Source: UBA868 sp016776875 (lineage in GTDB: Bacteria; Pseudomonadota; Gammaproteobacteria; Arenicellales; UBA868). Taken from it: 64,000 nucleotides of DNA. The stretch covers positions 2,604,001-2,668,000 of the forward strand of contig CP179198.1 in assembly GCA_051201585.1 (NCBI GenBank), in the 5' to 3' direction. Shown here piece by piece: positions 48,316 to 57,084 of this stretch (position 1 is its first letter; every line of letters starts with the position of its first letter). The notes beneath the pieces are model-generated. The model made no database searches. It saw nothing but the letters and a program-made list of their open reading frames with translations, and was not told where the DNA came from. Made by a program: the position numbers and the translations under genes.

Positions 48316-49338
48316 ATGCGTTATAAACGTGGTTTAACCGTATCCACCTCGACGCGCACCGGTGTTTTACTGGTCAACCTCGGCACGCCAGAAGCCGCTT
48401 CAACTGGCGCGGTTCGCCGTTATCTTGGTGAATTTCTGCACGACCATCGGGTCGTTGAACTTACCCGTTGGTTATGGTGCTGGATATTGCACGGCGTTGT
48501 TCTCCGAATTCGACCGAAGAGAAGCGCAGCGGCTTATGCCAAGATTTGGGGTGACTCGGGATCGCCGCTAATGGCGCACACCAAGGAGATGACGGCGCAA
48601 CTGGCAACCCTGTTGACGACTGAGCACGGGGAGTCAGTTCATGTTGCCATGGCGATGCGATACGGCGAACCCTCTGTTCATTCCGTAATGACCCAGCTGG
48701 CGAACGACGGCATATCCCGACTCGTCGTGCTGCCCCTTTATCCTCAGTTTTCCTGCAGCACATCCGCTTCGGTTTTCGATGCGGTCAACGATGTTCTGAA
48801 AAGCTGGCGCAATCTCCCCAGCACCCATCTCATACGGGACTATCACTGTCATCACGGGTATCTCGACGCTTTAACTCAGTCTGTTCATGAGCATTGGGCG
48901 AAGCATCCAAGAGGCGAGAAATTTATCATGTCATTTCACGGCACCCCGCAACGTTATGCTGATCAGGGCGATCCCTACTACGAGCAGTGTCACGCCACGG
49001 CGAAGGCATTGGCGGACCGATTAGCACTCAATCCTGATGAGTGGATGCTCACGTTCCAATCCCGATTCGGAAAAGCACCCTGGTTGACGCCCTACACGGA
49101 TAAAACGCTTGAAGCGCTCCCCGCCTCAGGCACAAAAAGCGTGGACATTATCTGTCCTGGATTTGCCGCTGATTGTCTCGAAACCCTTGAAGAAATTGCC
49201 GAAGAAAATGCGGAGATTTTTGAGAAAGCCGGGGGCAACCGCTTTTCTTATATTCCGTGCCTCAATGCCCGACAAGATCACATCAAGGCGCTGTCGGCAG
49301 TCATCCGGCAGGACGTGCCAGGATGGTTCACTAAATAA
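48316..49338 (+). CDS. hemH: Ferrochelatase HemH
   Basis: A 340-residue enzyme that inserts Fe2+ into protoporphyrin IX. ATG 48316 (MRYKRGLTVSTSTRT) lies just after nadA; the longer frame from 48274 overlaps it. Seen: GVLLVNLGTPEAASTGAVRRYL, YAKIWGDSGSPLM, VLPLYPQFSCSTSASV, the signature MSFHGTPQRYADQGDPY with catalytic His, LTFQSRFGKAPWLTPYTD and CPGFAADCLETLEEI. With hemB and hemF it shows a protoporphyrin-dependent heme pathway. Confidence 0.96.
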   Translation: MRYKRGLTVSTSTRTGVLLVNLGTPEAASTGAVRRYLGEFLHDHRVVELTRWLWCWILHGVVLRIRPKRSAAAYAKIWGDSGSPLMAHTKEMTAQLATLLTTEHGESVHVAMAMRYGEPSVHSVMTQLANDGISRLVVLPLYPQFSCSTSASVFDAVNDVLKSWRNLPSTHLIRDYHCHHGYLDALTQSVHEHWAKHPRGEKFIMSFHGTPQRYADQGDPYYEQCHATAKALADRLALNPDEWMLTFQSRFGKAPWLTPYTDKTLEALPASGTKSVDIICPGFAADCLETLEEIAEENAEIFEKAGGNRFSYIPCLNARQDHIKALSAVIRQDVPGWFTK

Positions 49339-49344
49339 CAAGAC

Positions 49345-50190
49345 CTAGCGGACCCCAGATCGCAACTCATCAATGACGACGCCTGTTTCCGGGCGTTTTT
49401 GATGCCAGATCCAGAACGATTCTGCTGCCTGCTCAACTAGCATCCCCAGACCGTCAACCGCACTTGCGGCACCCGCGCTAGTCGCCCAGCGCATAAACGC
49501 GGTAGGTTGATCAGAATAGGCAAGATCATAAGCAATGCTCCTTGGATGAAACACCTGATCGGAAATATCAGGAAGACCGCCGGTTAAGCTTGTTGCCGTC
49601 GCGTTAATGACAAGATCGAAAGACCCGGAAATATCCTCGAAAGAACATGTCTGCACTTTGTCATCTTTGGCGAGTATCGCGAGATCTTCTGCTCGGGACA
49701 ACGTTCGATTTGTTAGGACTAAACGACCAATATTACGCGACAGAATAGGATGGAAAATCCCGCGTGCCGCGCCGCCAGCACCGATCAGGAGTATTTCAGC
49801 GCCATCGATAGATGAATCAAGGTTACGTTCAAGATCTTTCATAAACCCGATACCATCTGTGTTGTCACCCAGGATCTGTCCATGTCGCGAAAACGACAGC
49901 GTATTAACCGCGCCGGCGAGTGCGGCTCGCTCGCTCACCTCATCTGCCAAACGCCGCGCGGCTTCCTTAAAAGGTATTGTCACATTAAGGCCCAGAAGTC
50001 CTCCTGCCTGCAGATGATGAACCCCTTGCTCAAAAGCGATGGGGTCGAGATCGATTGCCTGATAGTCCAACGTGATGCCAAACTGACGCGCGAAAGCATC
50101 ATGAATGCGCGGCGATTGACTATGGCCTATCGGATGCCCCACCACTGCGCAGCGGCTTACTGTTTTTTCGAAATTAAAAATATCTTCCAC
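49345..50190 (-). CDS. aroE: Shikimate dehydrogenase AroE
   Basis: A 281-residue NADPH-dependent dehydrogenase of the shikimate pathway. Seen: CAVVGHPIGHSQSPRIHDAFA, LLGLNVTIPFKEAA with the catalytic Lys, NTDGIGFMKDLE, the nucleotide loop LIGAGGAARGIFHPIL, NRTLSRAEDLA (NADPH specificity) and GLGMLVEQAAESFWIW. Convergent with hemH (6-nt gap) and divergent from glnE. Confidence 0.96.
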   Translation of the reverse strand: MEDIFNFEKTVSRCAVVGHPIGHSQSPRIHDAFARQFGITLDYQAIDLDPIAFEQGVHHLQAGGLLGLNVTIPFKEAARRLADEVSERAALAGAVNTLSFSRHGQILGDNTDGIGFMKDLERNLDSSIDGAEILLIGAGGAARGIFHPILSRNIGRLVLTNRTLSRAEDLAILAKDDKVQTCSFEDISGSFDLVINATATSLTGGLPDISDQVFHPRSIAYDLAYSDQPTAFMRWATSAGAASAVDGLGMLVEQAAESFWIWHQKRPETGVVIDELRSGVR

Positions 50191-50336
50191 CGCTGCGTTA
50201 ACTCCTTTAAGTTATTAAAAAACGCCATCCATTAAGGATCGACCCGCAAACTTGTATGATTACAACCTAAACCAAATTTTAGAGGAAAGTTGACGGAAAA
50301 TTTGTTGCAACCGCCTTAATAAGAACGCGTTACGTT

Positions 50337-53171
50337 ATGGACATCCTAACCCATCAACCAGAAATCCCGATTAACGTCGCATCAATTGTAGATGCCCATA
50401 TCGATCGATTAGCCGTTATCGATGAGGCGCTTCACAGAAAAACACCAGATCACCCCGATTTGAAATCACTCCGTCAGGTCATTGCGGGAAGCGAGTTTAT
50501 CGCGCGCAATCTTGAAACCACAAAAGACCTGTTGAGAGATATCACGGCATCAGCCGCTCCCCGCAAACCCGGTGAGATCACCAAGACCATCGGTAATCTG
50601 GCCCAAGACACTTCCACGCTCATGTCGGCGCTTCGACAAATTCGAAAAATAGAAATCACTCGCCTCGGATGGCGTGATCTGATGGGTCTTGCGCCCCTTC
50701 ATGAAGTGATGTCAACTCTCTCTGAACTGGCTGACGCCGCTATCGATGCCGCTCTTACATGTGCGCACCAGAAAATTCGGGACCACTATGGAGACCCCAT
50801 AGGCGAGGTCAGCGGCGAGCCCGTACAACTCAGTGTGATCGGCTTGGGAAAACTGGGGGGACGAGAACTCAACATGTCCTCCGATGTTGATCTCCTTTTT
50901 GGTTTCCGTGAATCTGGGTATACCGATGGTTCAAAATCAATCAGCAATCACGAGTTTTTCGTCAAAGTCGGACAACACCTGATCGACCTCCTGCAAAGGC
51001 CAACCGATCAAGGAATAGTGTTCCGAGTTGATATGCGATTACGGCCCAATGGAAATAGCGGACCCCTCGCGCTCTCTTTTGACGCGCTCGACCATTACTA
51101 CCTCACGCATGGTCGGGACTGGGAGAGATATGCACTCATTAAAGCCCGGCCCGTGGGCGGCGATATGGATGCAGGCCAGGAGCTGATTGAAAATATTCGA
51201 CCCTTCATCTATCGAAAATATCTCGACTTTGGGGCCATTGATGCCATTCGGCGCATGAAGTCCCTGATTGAGCAAGAACAGTCAAAAAAATCACTGGCCC
51301 GGAATCTCAAGCTCGGCAGAGGGGGAATTCGGGAGATTGAGTTTGTGGTCCAAAGTCACCAATTAATTTTTGGAGGACGCGACAAACGATTGCAAACCCC
51401 GAGTTTCTATCAGGCGCTTCAATTGTTGCCTGAAGCACAGACGCTCCCGCAAGACACCTGTCATCAACTCAAACAGGCCTATGAGTTCCTTCGTAGCATT
51501 GAGCATCGCCTACAGATCTTGGACGACCAGCAGACTCACTCCTTGCCCACCGAAGACGTAAGTCGTGCCCGCGTTGCTTTTTCCGCAGGCTTTGAATCCC
51601 CGGAGATGCTCGAACTTGAGCTGGCTACGGTTACCGAAAATGTGCACTCAGTGTTTCAATCTGTTTTTAATGAAACAACTGCTGAAGGATCGGGAAAACC
51701 CAATTCCGGTTTTGAGGACCTGTGGCGGAGCGCTATCGCTGAACAAGCAGAATCCGAGCAGATCGCTCAGCTCGGCTTTCAGGAGCCTGTTCAGATCAAG
51801 TCCCTATTAGAGGGGATCCCGCGCAGCCGCTTTTATCAGGCCTTCTCGCGCGAGGGTCGGGAGCGCCTCGACACATTAATGCCCAAAATCCTTCAGCAGT
51901 GTCTGGCTTCGGAATATCCTGATACCGCCCTAACGCGTTCGATATTCCTCATTCAGTCCATTGGTCGGCGATCGGCCTATCTCGCGCTTTTATCTGAGAA
52001 CCCTTTGGCGTTATCACAACTCGTGCGCCTCGTATGCGCGTCGAGCGAGATCAGCCAATGGATTGCCAAACATCCCGTTATTCTGGACGAGCTGCTCGAT
52101 CCCATTGCCACTTTTCAGGTGAAAGATCGCCTCGAGATTACCCAAGAGCTGGGCACAAAGATGGAACGAGCAGGAATAGACCTCGAGGCCGGAATGGAGG
52201 CGCTTCGTGAATTTCGGCAAGCCTATACCCTACGCGTGGCAGCAGCCGATATTGCGGGATTAATCGACACCAAAACAGTGGCGCTCTCACTAAGCGCTCT
52301 CGCCGGGGCGTTGCTTGACGAAAAGCTAAAGCTTGCTGAGGCCACTCTAACCACCGTCGAGCGGCCGAGCGACACCGATCTTGGCATCATCGCCTATGGA
52401 AAGCTTGGGAGCGAAGAATTAGGTTATCACTCAGACCTCGACATTGTCTTTGTCTTTGATGAATCTTTGGAAAGTGAGAACACTGAACTTTCAGCCAGAC
52501 GACATTATTATCGACGCCTGGTTCAGCGACTGACGCATATCCTCACCACCCGCACATCAGCAGGAGAGGTCTATGAAATCGATACCCGGCTTCGTCCTAG
52601 CGGCAATTCCGGCACGGTTGTCACCCCCTTGCGGGTGTACGCCCAATACTTAAAAGAATCAGCATGGACCTGGGAGCATCAGGCGTTAGTACGGGCGCGA
52701 CTCATTGTCGGCCACGAGCTTCTCCAGAGAAAGTTTGACGATATTCGACGGATAATTCTGTCCCAACCCCGCAACAATGAAAAACTCCATCAGGATCTGT
52801 GTCAAATGCGTCAGCGCATGAGAGATCATCATCGATCCGAGCACGCGCCGCTTGTTGATTTCGATCTCAAACACGATTCCGGTGGATTAATTGATATCGA
52901 ATTTTTATGTCAGTACATGATCCTTAAACATGCCTCGGATCATCCCGAACTGATCTCTTGTCGTGCCAATCAGCGCATTATCGCGCAACTTCAGAACATC
53001 GGCCTTTTCGCCGCAGGTGACGCATCACAGCTTACGGGCGCCCTGAAGATCTATCTCGCAGCAGAAAATGAAATCAAACTCAGACGCGGCGAATCTCGAG
53101 TGTCCAACGACAAGTTTGCATCTGAACGTGAAGCCGTACAGGGCGTCTGGAAGAAATTCCTCGGCACCTGA
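50337..53171 (+). CDS. glnE: Glutamine synthetase adenylyltransferase/deadenylase GlnE
   Basis: A 944-residue bifunctional regulator of glutamine synthetase. Two nucleotidyltransferase domains are seen: the N-terminal one near residue 175 (VIGLGKLGGRELNMSSDVDLLFG) and the C-terminal one near 690 (IIAYGKLGSEELGYHSDLDIVFV), each with G-x-S-D-x-D. YALIKARPVGGD, GRGGIREIEFVVQ and WEHQALVRARLIVG are typical. The length is normal. The order glnE-(ribH)-ilvE-waaF mirrors Pseudomonas glnE-ilvE-waaF. Start ATG 50337. Confidence 0.97.
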   Translation: MDILTHQPEIPINVASIVDAHIDRLAVIDEALHRKTPDHPDLKSLRQVIAGSEFIARNLETTKDLLRDITASAAPRKPGEITKTIGNLAQDTSTLMSALRQIRKIEITRLGWRDLMGLAPLHEVMSTLSELADAAIDAALTCAHQKIRDHYGDPIGEVSGEPVQLSVIGLGKLGGRELNMSSDVDLLFGFRESGYTDGSKSISNHEFFVKVGQHLIDLLQRPTDQGIVFRVDMRLRPNGNSGPLALSFDALDHYYLTHGRDWERYALIKARPVGGDMDAGQELIENIRPFIYRKYLDFGAIDAIRRMKSLIEQEQSKKSLARNLKLGRGGIREIEFVVQSHQLIFGGRDKRLQTPSFYQALQLLPEAQTLPQDTCHQLKQAYEFLRSIEHRLQILDDQQTHSLPTEDVSRARVAFSAGFESPEMLELELATVTENVHSVFQSVFNETTAEGSGKPNSGFEDLWRSAIAEQAESEQIAQLGFQEPVQIKSLLEGIPRSRFYQAFSREGRERLDTLMPKILQQCLASEYPDTALTRSIFLIQSIGRRSAYLALLSENPLALSQLVRLVCASSEISQWIAKHPVILDELLDPIATFQVKDRLEITQELGTKMERAGIDLEAGMEALREFRQAYTLRVAAADIAGLIDTKTVALSLSALAGALLDEKLKLAEATLTTVERPSDTDLGIIAYGKLGSEELGYHSDLDIVFVFDESLESENTELSARRHYYRRLVQRLTHILTTRTSAGEVYEIDTRLRPSGNSGTVVTPLRVYAQYLKESAWTWEHQALVRARLIVGHELLQRKFDDIRRIILSQPRNNEKLHQDLCQMRQRMRDHHRSEHAPLVDFDLKHDSGGLIDIEFLCQYMILKHASDHPELISCRANQRIIAQLQNIGLFAAGDASQLTGALKIYLAAENEIKLRRGESRVSNDKFASEREAVQGVWKKFLGT

Positions 53172-53274
53172 CGCCCAAATCTGTATCACGATACCGCTGA
53201 CACCGGACCGGGCGCGCTTAACCGCAACAATGAGATAAAATCTCGCGACCGGCAGACAATCAACGGCGATAAAA

Positions 53275-53676
53275 TTGAACATTGGACTGGTCATCGGCTC
53301 TTTTCACCAACAAGCATGTGAGGACATGAAAAACGCCGCCTGCGCACAAGCAGAACAACTCGGGCTCAATGTGACCGATATTCAGTGGGTGCCAGGATCA
53401 ATGGAAAAACCGCTGGCGGTGAAGCGATTGCTCACCCAAGTCTCGATAGACGGTGCTGTCGTCCTGGGCATTATCGAGCGAGGCGAAACGGCACATGGCC
53501 AAACCATGGGTCAAGCCGTCATACAGAGTCTTATCAATCTCCAGCTAGAGACCAATAAACCGGTTGGCATCGGTATCTTGGGGCCAGGCATCCTGCCCGA
53601 GCAGATTGCCGACCGGCTCACCCCATATGCACAAGACGCTGTTCGAGCGGTGCACGCCATGTTGTCCAGTCATTGA
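53275..53676 (+). CDS. ribH: Lumazine synthase family protein, archaeal-like short form
   Basis: A 133-residue DMRL synthase fold, TTG start 53275 (MNIGLVIGSFHQQACEDM). Seen: VTDIQWVPGSMEKPLAVKRLL, GAVVLGIIERGETAHGQTMGQAVIQ with the conserved His, NKPVGIGILGPG and ADRLTPYAQDAVRAVHAM. Bacterial RibH is about 155 residues and has FNxxI and PHFE motifs; this one is closer in length and wording to archaeal RibH. It should condense ribityl-diaminouracil with dihydroxybutanone phosphate to lumazine. It stands outside any rib operon, between glnE and ilvE, so it may be the only copy or a paralogue. Confidence 0.75.
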   Translation: MNIGLVIGSFHQQACEDMKNAACAQAEQLGLNVTDIQWVPGSMEKPLAVKRLLTQVSIDGAVVLGIIERGETAHGQTMGQAVIQSLINLQLETNKPVGIGILGPGILPEQIADRLTPYAQDAVRAVHAMLSSH

Positions 53677-53770
53677 GCCGACGCGCACCCAAAACGTTGT
53701 CAGTTTTGTCATAATCCTGTTTGCATTTGGCGCTTCGGACTCACTCACTCTAACCTTTAAGGAAACTAAG

Positions 53771-54691
53771 ATGTCTTTTTCAGATCGTGATGGCTTTATC
53801 TGGTTCGACGGTCAGATGGTGCCGTGGCGGGACGCCAAGGTGCATGTCCTCACCCATTCCCTGCATTATGGTCTTGGCGTCTTTGAGGGCGTAAGAGCTT
53901 ATGAGACCGATCGTGGCACGGCGATTTTCCGGCTCGAAGATCACACCGACCGATTCTTTCGATCGGCTCATATTCTGGGAATGAAAGTGCCATACGACTC
54001 AAAAACCCTGAATGACGCTCAGATTGCGGTCGTTCGTGATAATCAACTTTCCTCCGCTTACCTGCGACCCCTTGCATTCTATGGATCTGAAGGCATGGGC
54101 ATCCGCGCCGATATGCTGGAGACGCATGTGGCAATTGCCACCTGGGAGTGGGGCGCCTACTTAGGCGAGGATGGCCTTAAAAACGGAATCAAAGTCAGGA
54201 CGTCCTCATTCACCCGCCATCATGTAAATATCACGATGTGTCGCGCAAAAGCCTGCGGCAACTACATCAACTCGATTCTCGCGCTGCAAGAAGCCGTCTC
54301 CGGCGGCGCTGATGAGGCCCTGATGCTCGACGCCTCAGGTTATGTCATGGAGGGCACGGGGGAAAATATCTTTATTATCCGGGACGGCGTCGTTTACACC
54401 CCAGATCTCACTTCCGCTCTTGAAGGCATCACTCGCGACACGATCATCCAACTGATCAAAGAGGCCGGCATGAGCCTTGTTGAAAAACGAATCACCCGTG
54501 ATGAGGTGTATATTTGCGATGAAGCTTTCTTTACCGGCACGGCTGCGGAAGTCACACCGATCCGCGAGCTCGACGGCCGGCAAATCGGTAGCGGCACGCG
54601 TGGGCCCATCACCGAGTTAATTCAGAGCCGTTATTTCGACTGCGTCCACGGTCGCGACACGCGCCATGATGACTGGCTCACCTTCATCTGA
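53771..54691 (+). CDS. ilvE: Branched-chain amino acid aminotransferase IlvE
   Basis: A 306-residue fold-type IV PLP aminotransferase for Val, Leu and Ile. ATG 53771 (MSFSDRDGFIWFDG) follows AAGGAAAC; a longer frame upstream overlaps ribH and is not used. Seen: MVPWRDAKVHVLTHSLHYGLGVFEGVRAYE, SSFTRHHVNITMCRAKACGNYINS with the PLP Lys, GYVMEGTGENIFIIRDGVVYTP and DEAFFTGTAAEVTPI. Standard bacterial BCAT I. Confidence 0.97.
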   Translation: MSFSDRDGFIWFDGQMVPWRDAKVHVLTHSLHYGLGVFEGVRAYETDRGTAIFRLEDHTDRFFRSAHILGMKVPYDSKTLNDAQIAVVRDNQLSSAYLRPLAFYGSEGMGIRADMLETHVAIATWEWGAYLGEDGLKNGIKVRTSSFTRHHVNITMCRAKACGNYINSILALQEAVSGGADEALMLDASGYVMEGTGENIFIIRDGVVYTPDLTSALEGITRDTIIQLIKEAGMSLVEKRITRDEVYICDEAFFTGTAAEVTPIRELDGRQIGSGTRGPITELIQSRYFDCVHGRDTRHDDWLTFI

Positions 54692-54707
54692 ACCGAGTCT
54701 TTTGATC

Positions 54708-54920
54708 ATGCGCAAATCGGTCCCTAATCACGACAATGACAGGAATCAACGGGGCGTTGTACATCGCATTTATGCGGAAGATCTGCCGCTACACTGCCCG
54801 CCGGAAAATACCGAACTCTGGAGCCAGCACCCCCGGGTTTTTCTTCCGATCGCCCCCGGTCAAACCGCCCTTTGCCCTTACTGTGGAAATCAGTTCTTTC
54901 TGCCCAAGGGTGACACTTAG
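54708..54920 (+). CDS. CHCC zinc-finger protein
   Basis: A 70-residue protein from ATG 54708 (MRKSVPNHDNDRNQR). It matches the zf-CHCC family: LPLHCPPENTELWSQHPRVFL followed by ALCPYCGNQFFL; the zinc ligands are one Cys, one His and the CPYC pair. The family resembles the small NDUFS6-like zinc proteins; its bacterial role is not known. It commonly sits between ilvE and waaF, as here. Longer upstream starts overlap ilvE. Confidence 0.85.
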   Translation: MRKSVPNHDNDRNQRGVVHRIYAEDLPLHCPPENTELWSQHPRVFLPIAPGQTALCPYCGNQFFLPKGDT

Positions 54921-54940
54921 CGCCATCACGCAGGCGCACG

Positions 54941-55993
54941 GTGGACACCCCTTCAAAAACGCTCGTCATCGGTCCCGCCTGGGTGGGCGATATGGTGATG
55001 GCGCAAAGCTTGTGCCGTTATCTTAAAACGCGAGATCCTGGCATTGAGATTTCAGTCGTCGCGCCCGCAAATACCGCCCCAATCGCCAAACGAATGCCGG
55101 CGGTGCATGATGTGATCGAAACCCCGTTTGCACACGGGCGCCTTCATCTCCAAGCAAGATGGCGTATGGGCCATGCATTGAAAAAGCGGCGCTTTAGCCA
55201 GGCATTCGTTCTGCCCGGGTCCCTCAAATCGGCTTTGGTTCCTTTTTTTGCCGCGATCCCATTGCGCACGGGCTATTCCGGAGAACCGCGGTGGGGACTC
55301 ATCAATGATTGTCGTCCCAAACCCCGACATAAACGGGATCTGATGGTTGATCGATTTATCGATCTCGCGCGAACGAAACCATCGATACCGAAAACTGCGT
55401 CTCCCGCGCCGCAGCTTGAGGCAGATCGATCAGCACCTCAAACCATATTCAGACGACTGAATAAAAAAATCAAAGCCCAGCCCGTTCTCGCACTGTGTCC
55501 AGGTGCTGAATTTGGCCCCGCAAAACAATGGCCTCCTGCCTCATTTGCCAGCCTCGCGAATCACGCCACGGCACACGGATGGCAAATTTGGCTAATGGGC
55601 GGACCCGGTGATCAAAAAATAGCAAACGAGATCATGGCGGCGTGCCAAGTCACAACTGCAGTCATTAACCTCGTCGGACAAACCACGATTGTGGAAGCCA
55701 TCGACCTATTAGCCTCTGCCGATGCAGTTGTGAGTAACGACTCAGGCCTGATGCATATAGCGGCTGCGACCAATACACCGGTTGTTGGAATTTTTGGCTC
55801 TTCCAGCGAAGAGCATACACCCCCGCTTGGCGATCATGCGACTTCGGTTTTTAATTCAATCGATTGCCGACCCTGTTTTGCCCGACAATGCCCGTTTGGG
55901 CATACCCGGTGTCTCTCCGAGATTCGCGCTCATGACGTGATTAACGCGCTTTCGAAACTGCTGGCTCATTCCTCACCGCAGCTCACGATATAA
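54941..55993 (+). CDS. waaF: ADP-heptose:LPS heptosyltransferase II WaaF
   Basis: A 350-residue GT9 transferase that adds the second heptose to the LPS inner core. GTG start 54941. Seen: LVIGPAWVGDMVMAQSLCRYL, LPGSLKSALVPFFAAIPLRTGY, ALCPGAEFGPAKQWPPASFA, INLVGQTTIVEAIDLLASAD and VVSNDSGLMHIAAAT. Normal length. First of a run of surface-polysaccharide genes that ends at 59891; no waaC is seen in the window. Confidence 0.96.
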   Translation: MDTPSKTLVIGPAWVGDMVMAQSLCRYLKTRDPGIEISVVAPANTAPIAKRMPAVHDVIETPFAHGRLHLQARWRMGHALKKRRFSQAFVLPGSLKSALVPFFAAIPLRTGYSGEPRWGLINDCRPKPRHKRDLMVDRFIDLARTKPSIPKTASPAPQLEADRSAPQTIFRRLNKKIKAQPVLALCPGAEFGPAKQWPPASFASLANHATAHGWQIWLMGGPGDQKIANEIMAACQVTTAVINLVGQTTIVEAIDLLASADAVVSNDSGLMHIAAATNTPVVGIFGSSSEEHTPPLGDHATSVFNSIDCRPCFARQCPFGHTRCLSEIRAHDVINALSKLLAHSSPQLTI

Positions 55994-56020
55994 TTTAAAA
56001 AAACCTAACCGGACCGTCTT

Positions 56021-57043
56021 TTGTCTTTTTCTCCTCTCAATATTCTCGTCACAGGCGGAGCCGGATATATCGGCTCTCACACCGCCCATCAACTCATCAA
56101 TGCCGGGCATCGAGTCACCGTAGTCGATACCCTTTACAGTGGACATCTCTGGGCGATTCCGGAAGATGCGGCTTTTCATCAGATCGATGCCGGTAACCGG
56201 GAGGGGATGCTTGAAATCATGCGGGCTAACGCTTTTGACGCCATCATTCATTTTGCCGGCCATATCGTGGTGCCAGAGTCAGTTGAAAATCCAGGCAAGT
56301 ATTACCAAAATAACGTGGTGGCCTCTTTCAATCTTATTGAATGTGCGCAAAAAAGCGGTATCGGATTATTTGTGTTTTCATCCAGCGCGGCTGTGTACGG
56401 AAACCCGCTGTCGATTCCGGTAAACGAGGACGCACCGCTGGCGCCGATTAATCCTTATGGCCGAACAAAACTGATCACCGAATGGACCCTGCAGGACATC
56501 GCTTCAGGGTCTAGCAGTAACAAGCCCCTTCGATACGTCGCGTTGCGCTATTTCAATGTAGCGGGCGCTCAAATTGAGGGTCATTTGGGCCAATCAACAC
56601 CTGAAGCAACACACCTTATTAAGGTCGCTTGCGAAGCGGCATGTCAAAAACGCGCGGGCGTTGAGATTTTTGGCACCGATTACGATACGCCAGACGGCAC
56701 ATGCATTCGCGATTACATTCATGTTGAAGATCTCGCTGCGGCTCACCTAAAAGCGCTTGATTATCTTGACGCCGGTGAACCATCCACCATCATCAACTGT
56801 GGTTATGGCCATGGATATAGCGTTCGGCAAGTTCTTGATACGGTGCAAAAAATTAACGGAACCGGGTTTCCAATTCAAGAGTCCAGCAGACGGCCGGGCG
56901 ACCCGGCCCAACTCATTGCGGACAATCAAAAGATTCGTAATCTGCTCCAGTGGAAGCCTCGTTATGACAGTCTCGAGGTAATCTGCGAAACGGCGTTGCA
57001 CTGGGAGCGAAACGGCAATCAATCGGTTTCGGCAACAAGGTAA
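56021..57043 (+). CDS. galE: UDP-glucose 4-epimerase GalE
   Basis: A 340-residue short-chain dehydrogenase-fold epimerase that interconverts UDP-glucose and UDP-galactose. The only plausible start is TTG 56021 (MSFSPLNILVTGG). Seen: VTGGAGYIGSHTAHQL (NAD loop), FVFSSSAAVYGNP, the YxxxK pair in NPYGRTK, VALRYFNVAGAQIEGHLGQ and DGTCIRDYIHVEDLAAAH. It is placed between waaF and the waaG-waaP fusion, suggesting galactose in the LPS core. Confidence 0.95.
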   Translation: MSFSPLNILVTGGAGYIGSHTAHQLINAGHRVTVVDTLYSGHLWAIPEDAAFHQIDAGNREGMLEIMRANAFDAIIHFAGHIVVPESVENPGKYYQNNVVASFNLIECAQKSGIGLFVFSSSAAVYGNPLSIPVNEDAPLAPINPYGRTKLITEWTLQDIASGSSSNKPLRYVALRYFNVAGAQIEGHLGQSTPEATHLIKVACEAACQKRAGVEIFGTDYDTPDGTCIRDYIHVEDLAAAHLKALDYLDAGEPSTIINCGYGHGYSVRQVLDTVQKINGTGFPIQESSRRPGDPAQLIADNQKIRNLLQWKPRYDSLEVICETALHWERNGNQSVSATR

Positions 57044-57084
57044 ACTATGATGCCATCCGCAAACCCTTCAACAGGGTTATCGCC

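Noticed and set aside
53564..53770. N-terminal extension of ilvE
   Set aside because: It overlaps ribH in another frame and has no family match; ATG 53771 has a good binding site.
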